Shown: positions 9,419 to 17,403 of the stretch, piece after piece
How the letters are laid out: each line of letters begins with the position of its first letter
How positions within the stretch are numbered: the first letter of the stretch is position 1
NCBI RefSeq assembly: GCF_900142725.1
Contig: NZ_FRBW01000005.1
Coordinates: 124,001 to 188,000, forward strand
Length of the DNA: 64,000 nucleotides
Source of the DNA: Roseibium suaedae
GTDB taxonomy: Bacteria; Pseudomonadota; Alphaproteobacteria; Rhizobiales; Stappiaceae
Direction: 5' to 3'
Program-made: the position numbers and the translations under genes
The notes under the pieces: model-generated
Database searches by the model: none
What the model was told of the DNA's origin: nothing
What the model saw: only the letters and a program-made list of their open reading frames with translations

Positions 9419-10237
9419 TCATTTCGGAAAAAGGAACGTAACCGCCGCTCTTGCACCAAACCCCTCCGGACCATTATCCGAACTGGCCGCATAGTAGCGG
9501 ACGCCGAGCTGGAAGCTGACCGGCTGCTGGTCAAAAGTCACCAGTTTGGAGACCATGGCGTTGATGGGAACAGACCATTCATTCGAGGTCCAGTCATAGG
9601 TGCTCTCCGTGTTGAGAGCGAAGGTCCAGGCATCGTCCGTCGTGTAAGTCACGAAGGGCTGAAGGAAGGTGGAATTGACATCGCTGCGGCTGCCCTGCCC
9701 CGCAAAGGACCAAATGTGATTGACGAGAGCGCCATAGGTCCAGGGGCCACTCTGACGCAAGACGACACCTGTCGGACCGGCACCGAATTTCCGGGTACTG
9801 AGTAGCTCATCCGTACCGGTGGGAAACAGCAGGACCGGACCAGCACCCCAGATCAGCCCTCCGGAAGTCGGCTGCTTGGGCGAGAAAAACAGGCTTTGGG
9901 TCACATCACTGAGCCCGAACTGATCTCCGGAGTTGCCCGCAATGTCGTTCTGCCAGACTACCGGGAGGATCGTTCTGGAAATAAGGTTCCAGTCGTCATT
10001 CAGGGAAATCGGAATGACAGGCTGGATATTCAACGTGACCTTGTCACCGTCGACAGGCCCGAAACCGTGGTCATAGTTCCATTGCAGCGGAACACTGATC
10101 AAGGATGCCACAGGATTGGAGAGCTTCTTTGCAAGGTCCTGACTGTCCTGTGCCAAGACCTGAGCTGTTGTTCCCTCTAGCCCCAACAGAGACGCTGCCA
10201 GCAGCGCAGCCGCCCTCATTTTCCCACGAGGTACCAT
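9419..10237 (-). CDS. Outer-membrane beta-barrel transporter-like protein
   Basis: A 272-residue protein with a signal peptide (about residues 1-30) followed by alternating hydrophobic beta-strands, and ending in an aromatic residue near the C-terminus (VTFLFPK), as in outer-membrane barrels. Sequences of this type (PLQWNYDHGFGP, LNIQPVIPISL, WGAGPVLLFPTGTD) are usually annotated as transporter or 'neuromedin U' proteins of the phenol-pathway MetA-like group. The ATG at 10237 is chosen because GGAGG lies 8 nt upstream; a GTG at 10252 is the alternative. It probably serves the surrounding periplasmic cluster as a channel (inference). Confidence 0.75.
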   Translation of the reverse strand: MVPRGKMRAAALLAASLLGLEGTTAQVLAQDSQDLAKKLSNPVASLISVPLQWNYDHGFGPVDGDKVTLNIQPVIPISLNDDWNLISRTILPVVWQNDIAGNSGDQFGLSDVTQSLFFSPKQPTSGGLIWGAGPVLLFPTGTDELLSTRKFGAGPTGVVLRQSGPWTYGALVNHIWSFAGQGSRSDVNSTFLQPFVTYTTDDAWTFALNTESTYDWTSNEWSVPINAMVSKLVTFDQQPVSFQLGVRYYAASSDNGPEGFGARAAVTFLFPK

Positions 10238-10282
10238 TATCCAGGCCTCCACATGCGAGCCAATTCAGATCATCCCAAATAC

Positions 10283-12967
10283 CTACCGCCGGCGCATCCT
10301 TGCACCGCCGCCGCCCCGGTGGCCGCCACCACCACGGCCACCAACATGCTGGCGCGGGGCCTGCCGTGACATGCGCTGGCGGCTGACCTGACGGTTCCCG
10401 ACCTGACGGGCCCGTACATCCCGGCCCAGATGCGCAGGAGCTTGCGGCCGTGCAGCAGGACGCGTGGCGGGCCTTGTCTGGGGCCTGTTCACACTCGGCC
10501 GGTTCGCCCCAGGCTTGGTAATGTTCGGCCTGTTTCCTGCAGGGCGATTGACCTGAGGACGGTTTGTCGAAGGCTTGTTAGCTCCGGGCCGGTTGACTTG
10601 AGGCCGGTCAATGGACGGTTTTACAAGGCCGCCCGGCTTGTTGCCGAGACCACCGCCAGGACGGTTGAGCGCGGGCCTGTCACCTGCCGGCCGGTTGGCC
10701 AGGGCAGCGCCAAGACCGGCCCCTCCGAGGGCTCCACCTGCGGCCGCAGCGCCACCAAGCTCTCCGAGACGGTCCTGCAGGGCGCCTTCCGTCGGCTTTT
10801 GCACATGGGACCACTTGCCCCCCTCGAACTTCTGCCATTTGTCGCCCTGGCGGCGGTAAACGCTGCCATCGCGCCCACCAAATACCTCTCCGCGCCGGTT
10901 GAGCCCAGGAATAGGCCGCTTGCCACCTTCGGACCATTTGGCGATCGCGGAAGCTTTCACATCGCGGGTACGCGCCCATTCTCCGCCACCAACGACACCG
11001 CCGCCCTTCCAGTTGCCGTAAATGCCACGGCCGCCACCTGCGATGAAATGATTGCCCGTGCGCGGATTGTATCCGGCAATGAACCCGGCCTTGCCCAGAG
11101 GGCCACTGATCGCAGCGCCGCGGATATAACCGCCAGTCCGCGGATTATAGATCCCACCACCGGCAATGCCGCGCAGCGGTCCATAGGCATAGCCATAGCG
11201 GCCAAAGGTGCCACGGACCGGATTATAAAACGCGCCGATGCCATAGGAGACAGGCCGGGGGAAGTAGATCGGGAACGGTCCAGGACGGTACCAAGGCCGA
11301 TTGTACCAGCCCGTGCCATAGACATAGACACCCCAGGACAGGAAGCCGGTCAGATAGCCCATCGTGTAGCCGTACCAGACACTGTCCGGTTCGCTGTCAT
11401 AGATGCGGACATAGGTGGCATTATAGACCGGTGAACTTGGCGGGATCGTATAGATCTCGTCCGGAACGGACGTCGCCACCTGGAAAGGGCCGGTCGGACT
11501 GCTGCCCACAAACCAGATCCCGTCCTGCAGAACGAAATACTGGTCTCCGACCTTGATCACCTGGTCGTTGGTGTTGACCGCATAGGACAGGGAGGTTCCT
11601 TCGATCGCCTGGAACTCCGGATCTCCGGCATAGGCCACATCCGCGGCAACCGATCCGACCTTGACCCTTGCAGTTGTGGGAATGCTGGCTTTCAGGCGCG
11701 CCTGAGCAGCCTCGGACGTGTTGGGAACGGAGGCCCGCACGCTGTAGTAAGGCGCATCCTCGGGAATGTTGAGGAAGTCATCCGGCAAGTCCGGCGTCGC
11801 AAACTCCCAAGGCCCCTGCAACTCGGCAGACCGGAACCAGCGGCCGGAGACGAGAATATACCAGGCCTTTGTTTCCGCCAGGTAGAAGACATCACTGTCC
11901 GTGTTGGAGGCCCATTGCAGGCCCGTGCCCGGAACAGCTTCCAGCTCCGGCTTTCCTTCAAAGACGATCATTTCGGCCGGTACATCCGAATAGATCACCT
12001 TTGGTGCGGCTCCATCCGCAAAAGCTTCCGGAGGCATCGCCTCCCTTGTTTCCTTCCAGTTTTCATCATCCGCCGGCAAGGAAGAGAGAGACGGGGGCAG
12101 ACTGCTGACAGCCGTCCAGCCGGACGCCAGGGAATTGCTGGTCATCCAGGATTTTTCATCGCGCAGATAGAATGCGCCGCTTGCATCATCCTTCAGCAGA
12201 TCCCAGTTGGTGTTGACGACAAACTGGACGTCCTTGCCGCCTTTCACGGGGGCCAGTATGGCCTCACCGTCGGTCTGAAGCAAAACGGCAGGTTCTTCGG
12301 AAATGAAGATCGGAGGTGCTTCGGAATTCAGCCCCTTGACGTCGTCCATACGCTTGAACTCAGCAAGCCCGGCAGTGATCCGGTCCTCGGCAACAGACAG
12401 GGTGCCTGTGGGCAGGATCTTGCCGACTTCCAGCGTCAGATCCGTCATGGCCGTGCGGTCAAGGGCAGAGAAATTCAGCTCCGTAACCGTGATGTCGCTG
12501 ATGATGACATTGCCCGTATCCCCATCCTGCGCGGTTTTGCCGGAAAGGCCAATCACACCGAAAACCGGATTGGATTCGCCCTTCTTCAGGTATTCCGCAG
12601 CTACAAGTGCACTCAGCTGGGTGAAGTTCTCCCAATCGGAAAACTGGGGCTGATAGAGGATCAGGGTCGCACCGCTGCCTGTTTCGAAGCTTCTCGGCCA
12701 ACCGGTTTCCTTCTCGGGCTCGGAAAGCTGGAGATAGTTGCCGGCCACAAAACCGGCCTTGCCATTCAGAACGACAGAGCACCAGGCACCAGCATCGTCG
12801 CACTCCTTCAACTCTCCGGACGTTCCGGCGGGAACAGTGCCGAAGGAGCCAAATTGAGTGCCCGGCCCCTGCCGGAAATTAACGTTTGCAGTGGTCACCA
12901 CATTTGCGGCGAAGGCGGGTTCTGCGACAAGCGCCGCAATCAAAAACGAGGCAACAACTCTCTTCAT
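10283..12967 (-). CDS. Large secreted SH3b protein with tandem modules and Arg/Pro/Asn-rich tail
   Basis: An 894-residue secreted protein with a signal peptide (MKRVVASFLIAALVAEPAFA) and a bacterial SH3 domain (about 22-82, NVNFRQGPGTQFGSFGTVPAG). Three tandem modules of about 75 residues follow, each with a VNT/SNT-type strand and a W..GPW or GPF ending. A glycine/tyrosine-rich segment then leads to a low-complexity tail from about residue 745 of NRP-type repeats, ending in RGGGGHRGGGG and a basic end. Proteins of this layout are often labelled carbohydrate-binding family V/XII. The tail suggests binding to polyanions or the cell wall. It lies between the HAD gene and the outer-membrane protein gene on the same strand. 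Confidence 0.7.
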   Translation of the reverse strand: MKRVVASFLIAALVAEPAFAANVVTTANVNFRQGPGTQFGSFGTVPAGTSGELKECDDAGAWCSVVLNGKAGFVAGNYLQLSEPEKETGWPRSFETGSGATLILYQPQFSDWENFTQLSALVAAEYLKKGESNPVFGVIGLSGKTAQDGDTGNVIISDITVTELNFSALDRTAMTDLTLEVGKILPTGTLSVAEDRITAGLAEFKRMDDVKGLNSEAPPIFISEEPAVLLQTDGEAILAPVKGGKDVQFVVNTNWDLLKDDASGAFYLRDEKSWMTSNSLASGWTAVSSLPPSLSSLPADDENWKETREAMPPEAFADGAAPKVIYSDVPAEMIVFEGKPELEAVPGTGLQWASNTDSDVFYLAETKAWYILVSGRWFRSAELQGPWEFATPDLPDDFLNIPEDAPYYSVRASVPNTSEAAQARLKASIPTTARVKVGSVAADVAYAGDPEFQAIEGTSLSYAVNTNDQVIKVGDQYFVLQDGIWFVGSSPTGPFQVATSVPDEIYTIPPSSPVYNATYVRIYDSEPDSVWYGYTMGYLTGFLSWGVYVYGTGWYNRPWYRPGPFPIYFPRPVSYGIGAFYNPVRGTFGRYGYAYGPLRGIAGGGIYNPRTGGYIRGAAISGPLGKAGFIAGYNPRTGNHFIAGGGRGIYGNWKGGGVVGGGEWARTRDVKASAIAKWSEGGKRPIPGLNRRGEVFGGRDGSVYRRQGDKWQKFEGGKWSHVQKPTEGALQDRLGELGGAAAAGGALGGAGLGAALANRPAGDRPALNRPGGGLGNKPGGLVKPSIDRPQVNRPGANKPSTNRPQVNRPAGNRPNITKPGANRPSVNRPQTRPATRPAARPQAPAHLGRDVRARQVGNRQVSRQRMSRQAPRQHVGGRGGGGHRGGGGARMRRR

Positions 12968-13175
12968 CGCGTCTGCCGGAGCTTCACACTCCAGGCCTCC
13001 CTTTTCAGCTTGCCGGGAGTTCGGCCCCCGGCGTCTGCGGTGACTGTCTGGTTCCGTCTTCCTGCCTTCAGCTCAATCTCGGTGCGCGCCACATGCCGCA
13101 GCGGTAAAAGTGACTTATGTGCTGCGATGAAACTCTATGGAGCAAATATAAGAAATACAACTTCCTTTTGACTCC

Positions 13176-14177
13176 CTATTGCGGATGAACGGATTTCCAG
13201 TCCTGCTTGATGGAGAAGACCTGCCACCCTTGAGACGGGGCAAGATCAAGGGCCTTGTCCAGTTTGCCGAAATGGGATTTGCGGTCATAAGCGTATTCAC
13301 GCTTTTCATCATCGTGATGAACGATCCCGCCAAAGCGCTTGCCCGGGCCGGAAGTCACCCATTGCAGCATCTGCAAGTCGCCATCTGAATTGCCGAACGC
13401 AGCGATTGGATGCTTGCCTATATGGGTCTGGATGCCGACCGGCTTGCCGGGACCATCATCGATGAAGGACACATGCTCGCCGCGCAGCAGAACCGGCCCG
13501 CCGTCGCGCATTTCGAACGTTGTTTCGATCGTGGACCCCACCACATTCTGCGGCGGAATACCGTAAACCTGCTCTGTCCAGGGCCGCATGAACTCGATAC
13601 CGCCCCCTGAGACGATGAAGACGTCGAAATCATTGGCTTTCAGGTAGCGGATCAGCTCGAGCATGGGCTGGTAGATCATTGCGGTGTAGAGTTTTCCAGT
13701 CTCAGGATGCTTCGCCTTGGCGACCCAGTCCGAAACAATCTGAGTAAACTCCACCGAGGTCATGCCCGAGTGCGTGGCAGCCAAAAGCTGCAAAAGCCCT
13801 GCTTCACCCGACGCAGCAACGCCAGCCATATCTCCGGCAAGCGCAGATTTGAATGGTTCGGTACCCTGCCAGTCTGGATGCTCAGGGGCCAGCACCTTGA
13901 TCCTGTCCAGGACAAAGGCAAGCTGCACATACATGGGCTGCTCTGCCCACAAGGTGCCATCATTGTCGAAGGTCGCGATGCGGTCTGCGGGTGCGACAAA
14001 ATCCGGCCCGCCTTCGGTCGAGACGGCCGTTACAAAATCGACAATGGCACTCTTGCTCTCACCGTCATTCCAGGATGGCAGAGGATCCGCCGCAAAAGCC
14101 GGAAGGACCGCAAGACCCAAGCTCAAGATGCTGCCGGCCAGCACGCGCCCAATCAGCCCTTTTGCACTCTCAAACAT
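13176..14177 (-). CDS. Secreted HAD-family phosphatase-like hydrolase
   Basis: A 333-residue protein with an N-terminal signal peptide (about residues 1-30, ending FAA-DP) and the HAD core. Motif I is TFDNDGT (D71 and D73), motif II is VSGGG, and motif IV is FGNSDGD. HAD hydrolases of this secreted type remove phosphate from small molecules; the substrate cannot be read from sequence. It follows the sulfatase gene in the same direction, so the two may release sulfate and phosphate from external organic esters (inference). Confidence 0.85.
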   Translation of the reverse strand: MFESAKGLIGRVLAGSILSLGLAVLPAFAADPLPSWNDGESKSAIVDFVTAVSTEGGPDFVAPADRIATFDNDGTLWAEQPMYVQLAFVLDRIKVLAPEHPDWQGTEPFKSALAGDMAGVAASGEAGLLQLLAATHSGMTSVEFTQIVSDWVAKAKHPETGKLYTAMIYQPMLELIRYLKANDFDVFIVSGGGIEFMRPWTEQVYGIPPQNVVGSTIETTFEMRDGGPVLLRGEHVSFIDDGPGKPVGIQTHIGKHPIAAFGNSDGDLQMLQWVTSGPGKRFGGIVHHDDEKREYAYDRKSHFGKLDKALDLAPSQGWQVFSIKQDWKSVHPQ

Positions 14178-14305
14178 CTCGAAACCTCATAGTTCTGGGC
14201 TCTCGCCCATGTTCCGGCTCCCAATTGAGAGCTCGGAAAACATCACCAGTTTGAGCGGAACCCGGGGCAGCCTGCTGCCCCGGGACCAATTGCAAAGCCG
14301 TCAGT

Positions 14306-15919
14306 CTATCTGCTCCCTGCCCCCTGGCTGAGCTGCTTTTCGATAGCCGAGAGGTTGAAGGATCCCGGCGTCTGGCTTGGCGGATAATCTGCCATTGTCT
14401 TCAGGAAGTTGGCCGCAAGCCCCTGGATCGGGACAATCGCGAAGGCACGGTCCAGGAACCAGTCGTTGTAGGTGTTGGAATTGTGCTGAGCCTTTTCGAA
14501 GGGATCGCGCCGCAGATTGAAAAGAAGCGGCACGCGCAGCTCGGTAAAGGGTTCGCGCCAGACACCGAAGGCCTCACCGCGGTTCTCAAGGAACACCACC
14601 TTCCAGTCGTCATAACGGGCAGCGACGATCTGACCATCGTCATTGACGTACCAGAACTCGTGACGCGGGCTGTCCCCCTCACCTTTCAGGTAAGGCAGCA
14701 GGTTATATCCATCGATGTAGTTGTGATAGCTGCGCCCATTCAGCTCGACACCATCACGAAGCTGCTGCTTGATGTCGGGAGCCCCGGCGATCGTGGCAAA
14801 GGTCGGCAACCAGTCCTCATGGGCCACAATCCCGTTCAAGGTCTTGCCAGCAGGGAATTGACCCGGCCAGCGGACGAAGGTCGGAACGCGATAAGCCCCT
14901 TCCCAGTTGGAATTTTTCTCCGACCTGAAAGGCGTGGTCCCTGCATCTGGCCAGGTGTTGTAATGAGGACCATTGTCCGTCGAGTACATCACAACGGTGT
15001 TGTCCGCGATGCCAAGCTCGTCGACCAGATCGAGCAACTGCCCAACCTGCATGTCATGCTCGACCATTCCATCGTGGTATTCATCACCAGAGGGGCCAGA
15101 GATGCCCTTGTGCTCCTCACTGACATGGGTCCGGAAATGCATCCGCGTTGCGTTCCACCAGACGAAGAACGGCTCGCCAGCAGCCACAGCATCCCGAATG
15201 AAGGCCTTGGCGGCATCATTCGTCTCCTGATCCACCGTCTCCATGCGCTTCTTGGTCAGAGGGCCAGTATCTTCGATCTTCTGCTTGCCCACCTTGCCCC
15301 AGCGCGGCTGAACGGTCTCGTCATCCGTATCCGTAGCCCAGGAATGCAGAACGCCCCGAGGACCAAAGCCCTCCAGGAAGGTCTTGCCGTCGGCAAGAAC
15401 CTTGTCGCCCGGATAATCGCGGTTTTCCGGCTCTTCTTCGGCATTGAGATGGTAGAGATTGCCAAAGAACTCATCGAAACCGTTCACCGTCGGAAGATAC
15501 TGGTTCCGGTCCCCCTGATGGTTCTTGCCAAACTGACCGGTACGATACCCTTGAGACTTGAGCACAGTGGCCATGGTGACATCCGTCTGCTGCCACCCCT
15601 GTTCGGCTCCCGGCAAACCGACCTTGGTCATTCCTGACCTCACCGGCACATTCCCGCCTATAAAGGCGGCTCTGCCAGCCGTGCAGCTTTGCTGCGCGTA
15701 ATAGTCGGTGAAAGCGAGCCCTTCTGCCGCGATCCGGTCGATGTTCGGCGTCGTGTAGCCCATCATGCCACGATTGTTATGGCTGACGTTCCAGGTGCCG
15801 ATGTCATCGCCCCAGATGACGAGGATATTGGGCTTCTGATCCTGTCCAAAGACAGGGCCTGAACACGCAAGAAGCGCAGACAGGGCAAGGCCGAAGTGCA
15901 TTCGCATCATCTTCTGCAT
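14306..15919 (-). CDS. Secreted Cys-type arylsulfatase
   Basis: A 537-residue type I sulfatase with a signal peptide (1-25). The active-site motif is C79-T-A-G-R83, in which cysteine would become formylglycine; most sulfatases have CxPxR, so the alanine form is a variant. Metal ligands appear in GDDIGTWN (D38, D39) and YSTDNGPH, with GKNHQGD supplying the lysine and histidine. It probably releases sulfate from organic esters in the periplasm, which suits the sulfate importer at the window start. GGGAG precedes the ATG, and the small upstream gene ends 16 bp away. No formylglycine-generating enzyme was found in the window. Confidence 0.93.
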   Translation of the reverse strand: MQKMMRMHFGLALSALLACSGPVFGQDQKPNILVIWGDDIGTWNVSHNNRGMMGYTTPNIDRIAAEGLAFTDYYAQQSCTAGRAAFIGGNVPVRSGMTKVGLPGAEQGWQQTDVTMATVLKSQGYRTGQFGKNHQGDRNQYLPTVNGFDEFFGNLYHLNAEEEPENRDYPGDKVLADGKTFLEGFGPRGVLHSWATDTDDETVQPRWGKVGKQKIEDTGPLTKKRMETVDQETNDAAKAFIRDAVAAGEPFFVWWNATRMHFRTHVSEEHKGISGPSGDEYHDGMVEHDMQVGQLLDLVDELGIADNTVVMYSTDNGPHYNTWPDAGTTPFRSEKNSNWEGAYRVPTFVRWPGQFPAGKTLNGIVAHEDWLPTFATIAGAPDIKQQLRDGVELNGRSYHNYIDGYNLLPYLKGEGDSPRHEFWYVNDDGQIVAARYDDWKVVFLENRGEAFGVWREPFTELRVPLLFNLRRDPFEKAQHNSNTYNDWFLDRAFAIVPIQGLAANFLKTMADYPPSQTPGSFNLSAIEKQLSQGAGSR

Positions 15920-15935
15920 GGTTCATTCTCCCTTT

Positions 15936-16232
15936 TCACGACCCGTTTCCAGTTTGCGATGACCAGGAGACTGCCCAAATTTCCTTTGGCTGAATGCCGT
16001 GCTCACCAAGAAAGATGTAAATTTCCTGTCCCAGTTCCTCGACCAGGTCGCGATAGTCCTGGGACTTTGTCGCGTCCTGGAGCCAGTGCTCCAAAGCGCA
16101 ATTAGCAATTGTGTAGTCTTCGCAAAGAGACTTGAACTCAGGGTGGCTGATCCATAACCGGCGGAGTGAAAACTCATCGATGGAAAAGAGCGATAGAATA
16201 AGTTCATTCGCCTTCCATTCACCGTTCCCCAT
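15936..16232 (-). CDS. Small conserved-looking protein of unknown function, first gene of the sulfatase operon
   Basis: A 98-residue soluble protein, rich in acidic and aromatic residues, with no signal peptide. The middle (SHPEFKSLCEDYTIANCALE) is predicted helical. I do not recognise the family. It is credible as a gene because GGGAGGGAAGAGG precedes its ATG and the sulfatase starts 16 bp after its stop. An adaptor or regulator of the sulfatase cluster is possible but unproven. Confidence 0.65.
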   Translation of the reverse strand: MGNGEWKANELILSLFSIDEFSLRRLWISHPEFKSLCEDYTIANCALEHWLQDATKSQDYRDLVEELGQEIYIFLGEHGIQPKEIWAVSWSSQTGNGS

Positions 16233-16289
16233 GCCTCTTCCCTCCCGAGAACAGAATGAGTTACGCAGCGGCTTTTGCTATTTATCAAG

Positions 16290-16307
16290 GTTCGAACATG
16301 TTCGAAC
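16290..16307. repeat. Perfect 18-bp palindrome in the divergent promoter region
   Basis: GTTCGAACATGTTCGAAC reads the same on both strands. It lies between the divergent sulfatase operon (start 16232) and the membrane regulator-like gene (start 16426), where an operator would be expected. The 6-nt spacing of its GTTC halves does not fit the alphaproteobacterial LexA box (7 nt). Confidence 0.7.
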
Positions 16308-16425
16308 AGAGAGCACGCACCCCATAAACCTTCTGGTTGCGGTCTCAGAATTTCGCAATGGGAAACGATTGAGGATCAGGGTAAAGTCAACGGCGGTTCC
16401 CTCTAAAGAAATTAAAGGGTCTGCA

Positions 16426-17208
16426 ATGCGTCCTGAAAAACAACGAAAAGTTGCAGAAAATCAAGCAGATGCGCTAACAAGCCTCAGTCGTATCCGGCAA
16501 GAGCTGCAAGACATTCTCGAAAACGATCAGTTCCGGGCGACACCCAAACGCCGCGAAATGCTGAAATTCCTTGTCGAAGAAACGCTTGCAGACAGGAAAG
16601 AAGCACTCAAGGGCTATGCAATCGGTCTTGCGGTCTTCGGACGCGATGAAAGCTTCGATCCGCAAACCGATCCGGTCGTGCGGCTGGAAGCGCGGCGCTT
16701 GCGGCATGATCTCGACAGCTACTATATCGCCCGTGGTGGAGAAGGCGGTGTACGGATCTCCATTCCCAAAGGACAATATGCGCCAAAGTTTCACGAACCT
16801 CCCGAAAGCTTGCACGCTTCAGAAACCGCCCCACAAGACGCGGCATCATCGCCACGGAACGCTGTCCCCCTTCCCGGACCAACCTGGCTTGCCTGGTCAA
16901 TTGCCTTGGGAACCAGCGCAATCGCTCTTCTTCTGCTCGGCGCGATGATCGCATCATATCTCCCAGTGCCACGTCGCGAACCTCTTGATAAGCCTACGGC
17001 TTCCTTCCGTGTCATCTCCGTTCCGGCGGACGCCAACACAACCGGTGACATTCGAGCCGCTCTGAATTTGCCGGAGCATCTGCCTGTCTATTTTCTGGAT
17101 CAGAAAGACCTTTCAAAGCTCTCGGGCGCTTCCCAGAAGAGCCTCCTCCTCATCTCTCATCCCGACCTTCCCGGTGGCGGCTTCGCATTGATGCAGCAAA
17201 AGCCTTAG
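16426..17208 (+). CDS. Membrane protein with the N-terminal domain of adenylate-cyclase-like proteins, short form
   Basis: A 260-residue protein. Residues about 18-120 match the domain found at the N-terminus of many alphaproteobacterial 'adenylate cyclase' or TPR proteins (KRREMLKFLVEETL, then YAIGLAVFGRDESFDPQTDP, VRLEARRLRHDLDSYY, RISIPKGQYAP). One transmembrane segment follows (about 165-188), then a periplasmic tail of about 70 residues. The cyclase or TPR part usual in this family is absent and the tail ends at a normal stop, so this is a short form or a truncation. It diverges from the sulfatase operon and may sense periplasmic signals to regulate it (inference). The ATG at 16426 has AGGG upstream. 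Confidence 0.65.
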   Translation: MRPEKQRKVAENQADALTSLSRIRQELQDILENDQFRATPKRREMLKFLVEETLADRKEALKGYAIGLAVFGRDESFDPQTDPVVRLEARRLRHDLDSYYIARGGEGGVRISIPKGQYAPKFHEPPESLHASETAPQDAASSPRNAVPLPGPTWLAWSIALGTSAIALLLLGAMIASYLPVPRREPLDKPTASFRVISVPADANTTGDIRAALNLPEHLPVYFLDQKDLSKLSGASQKSLLLISHPDLPGGGFALMQQKP

Positions 17209-17366
17209 TCGGCTCCGATCGCACTATTTTGGTCGCTCCAACCAAAAATTTGCTCCAAATTTCACGGTCTCCTCCCATCCCGAGAACCGAATACGCGTCT
17301 CTTGGTCAAATTTTATAAGCCAGCTAACGAAGCAGAACCGCCTCGCATTCTGTCATTTGCATCTTC

Positions 17367-17403
17367 GGTTTGGTGAACACTGCCATCACGTGTTCACCAA
17401 ACC
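17367..17403. repeat. 14-bp perfect inverted repeat spanning the repC stop codon
   Basis: The arms GGTTTGGTGAACAC (17367-17380) and GTGTTCACCAAACC (17390-17403) are separated by 9 nt. The right arm encodes the last residues of RepC, and the stop lies in the spacer. A transcript could form a strong hairpin, but no T-tract follows on the minus strand. It may be a repC terminator of unusual type or a protein-binding site of the replicon. Confidence 0.75.

Noticed and set aside
7945..9441. 498-residue plus-strand frame opposite the octaheme gene
   Set aside because: It has no domain and overlaps a gene with eight haem motifs, so it is a shadow of that gene.
14483..15637. 384-residue plus-strand frame opposite the sulfatase
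   Set aside because: It has no domain and no ribosome site; the sulfatase on the other strand has clear motifs.
16290..16307. LexA (SOS) box reading of the 18-bp palindrome
   Set aside because: The GTTC halves are 6 nt apart; the alphaproteobacterial box needs 7, and no SOS gene lies nearby.
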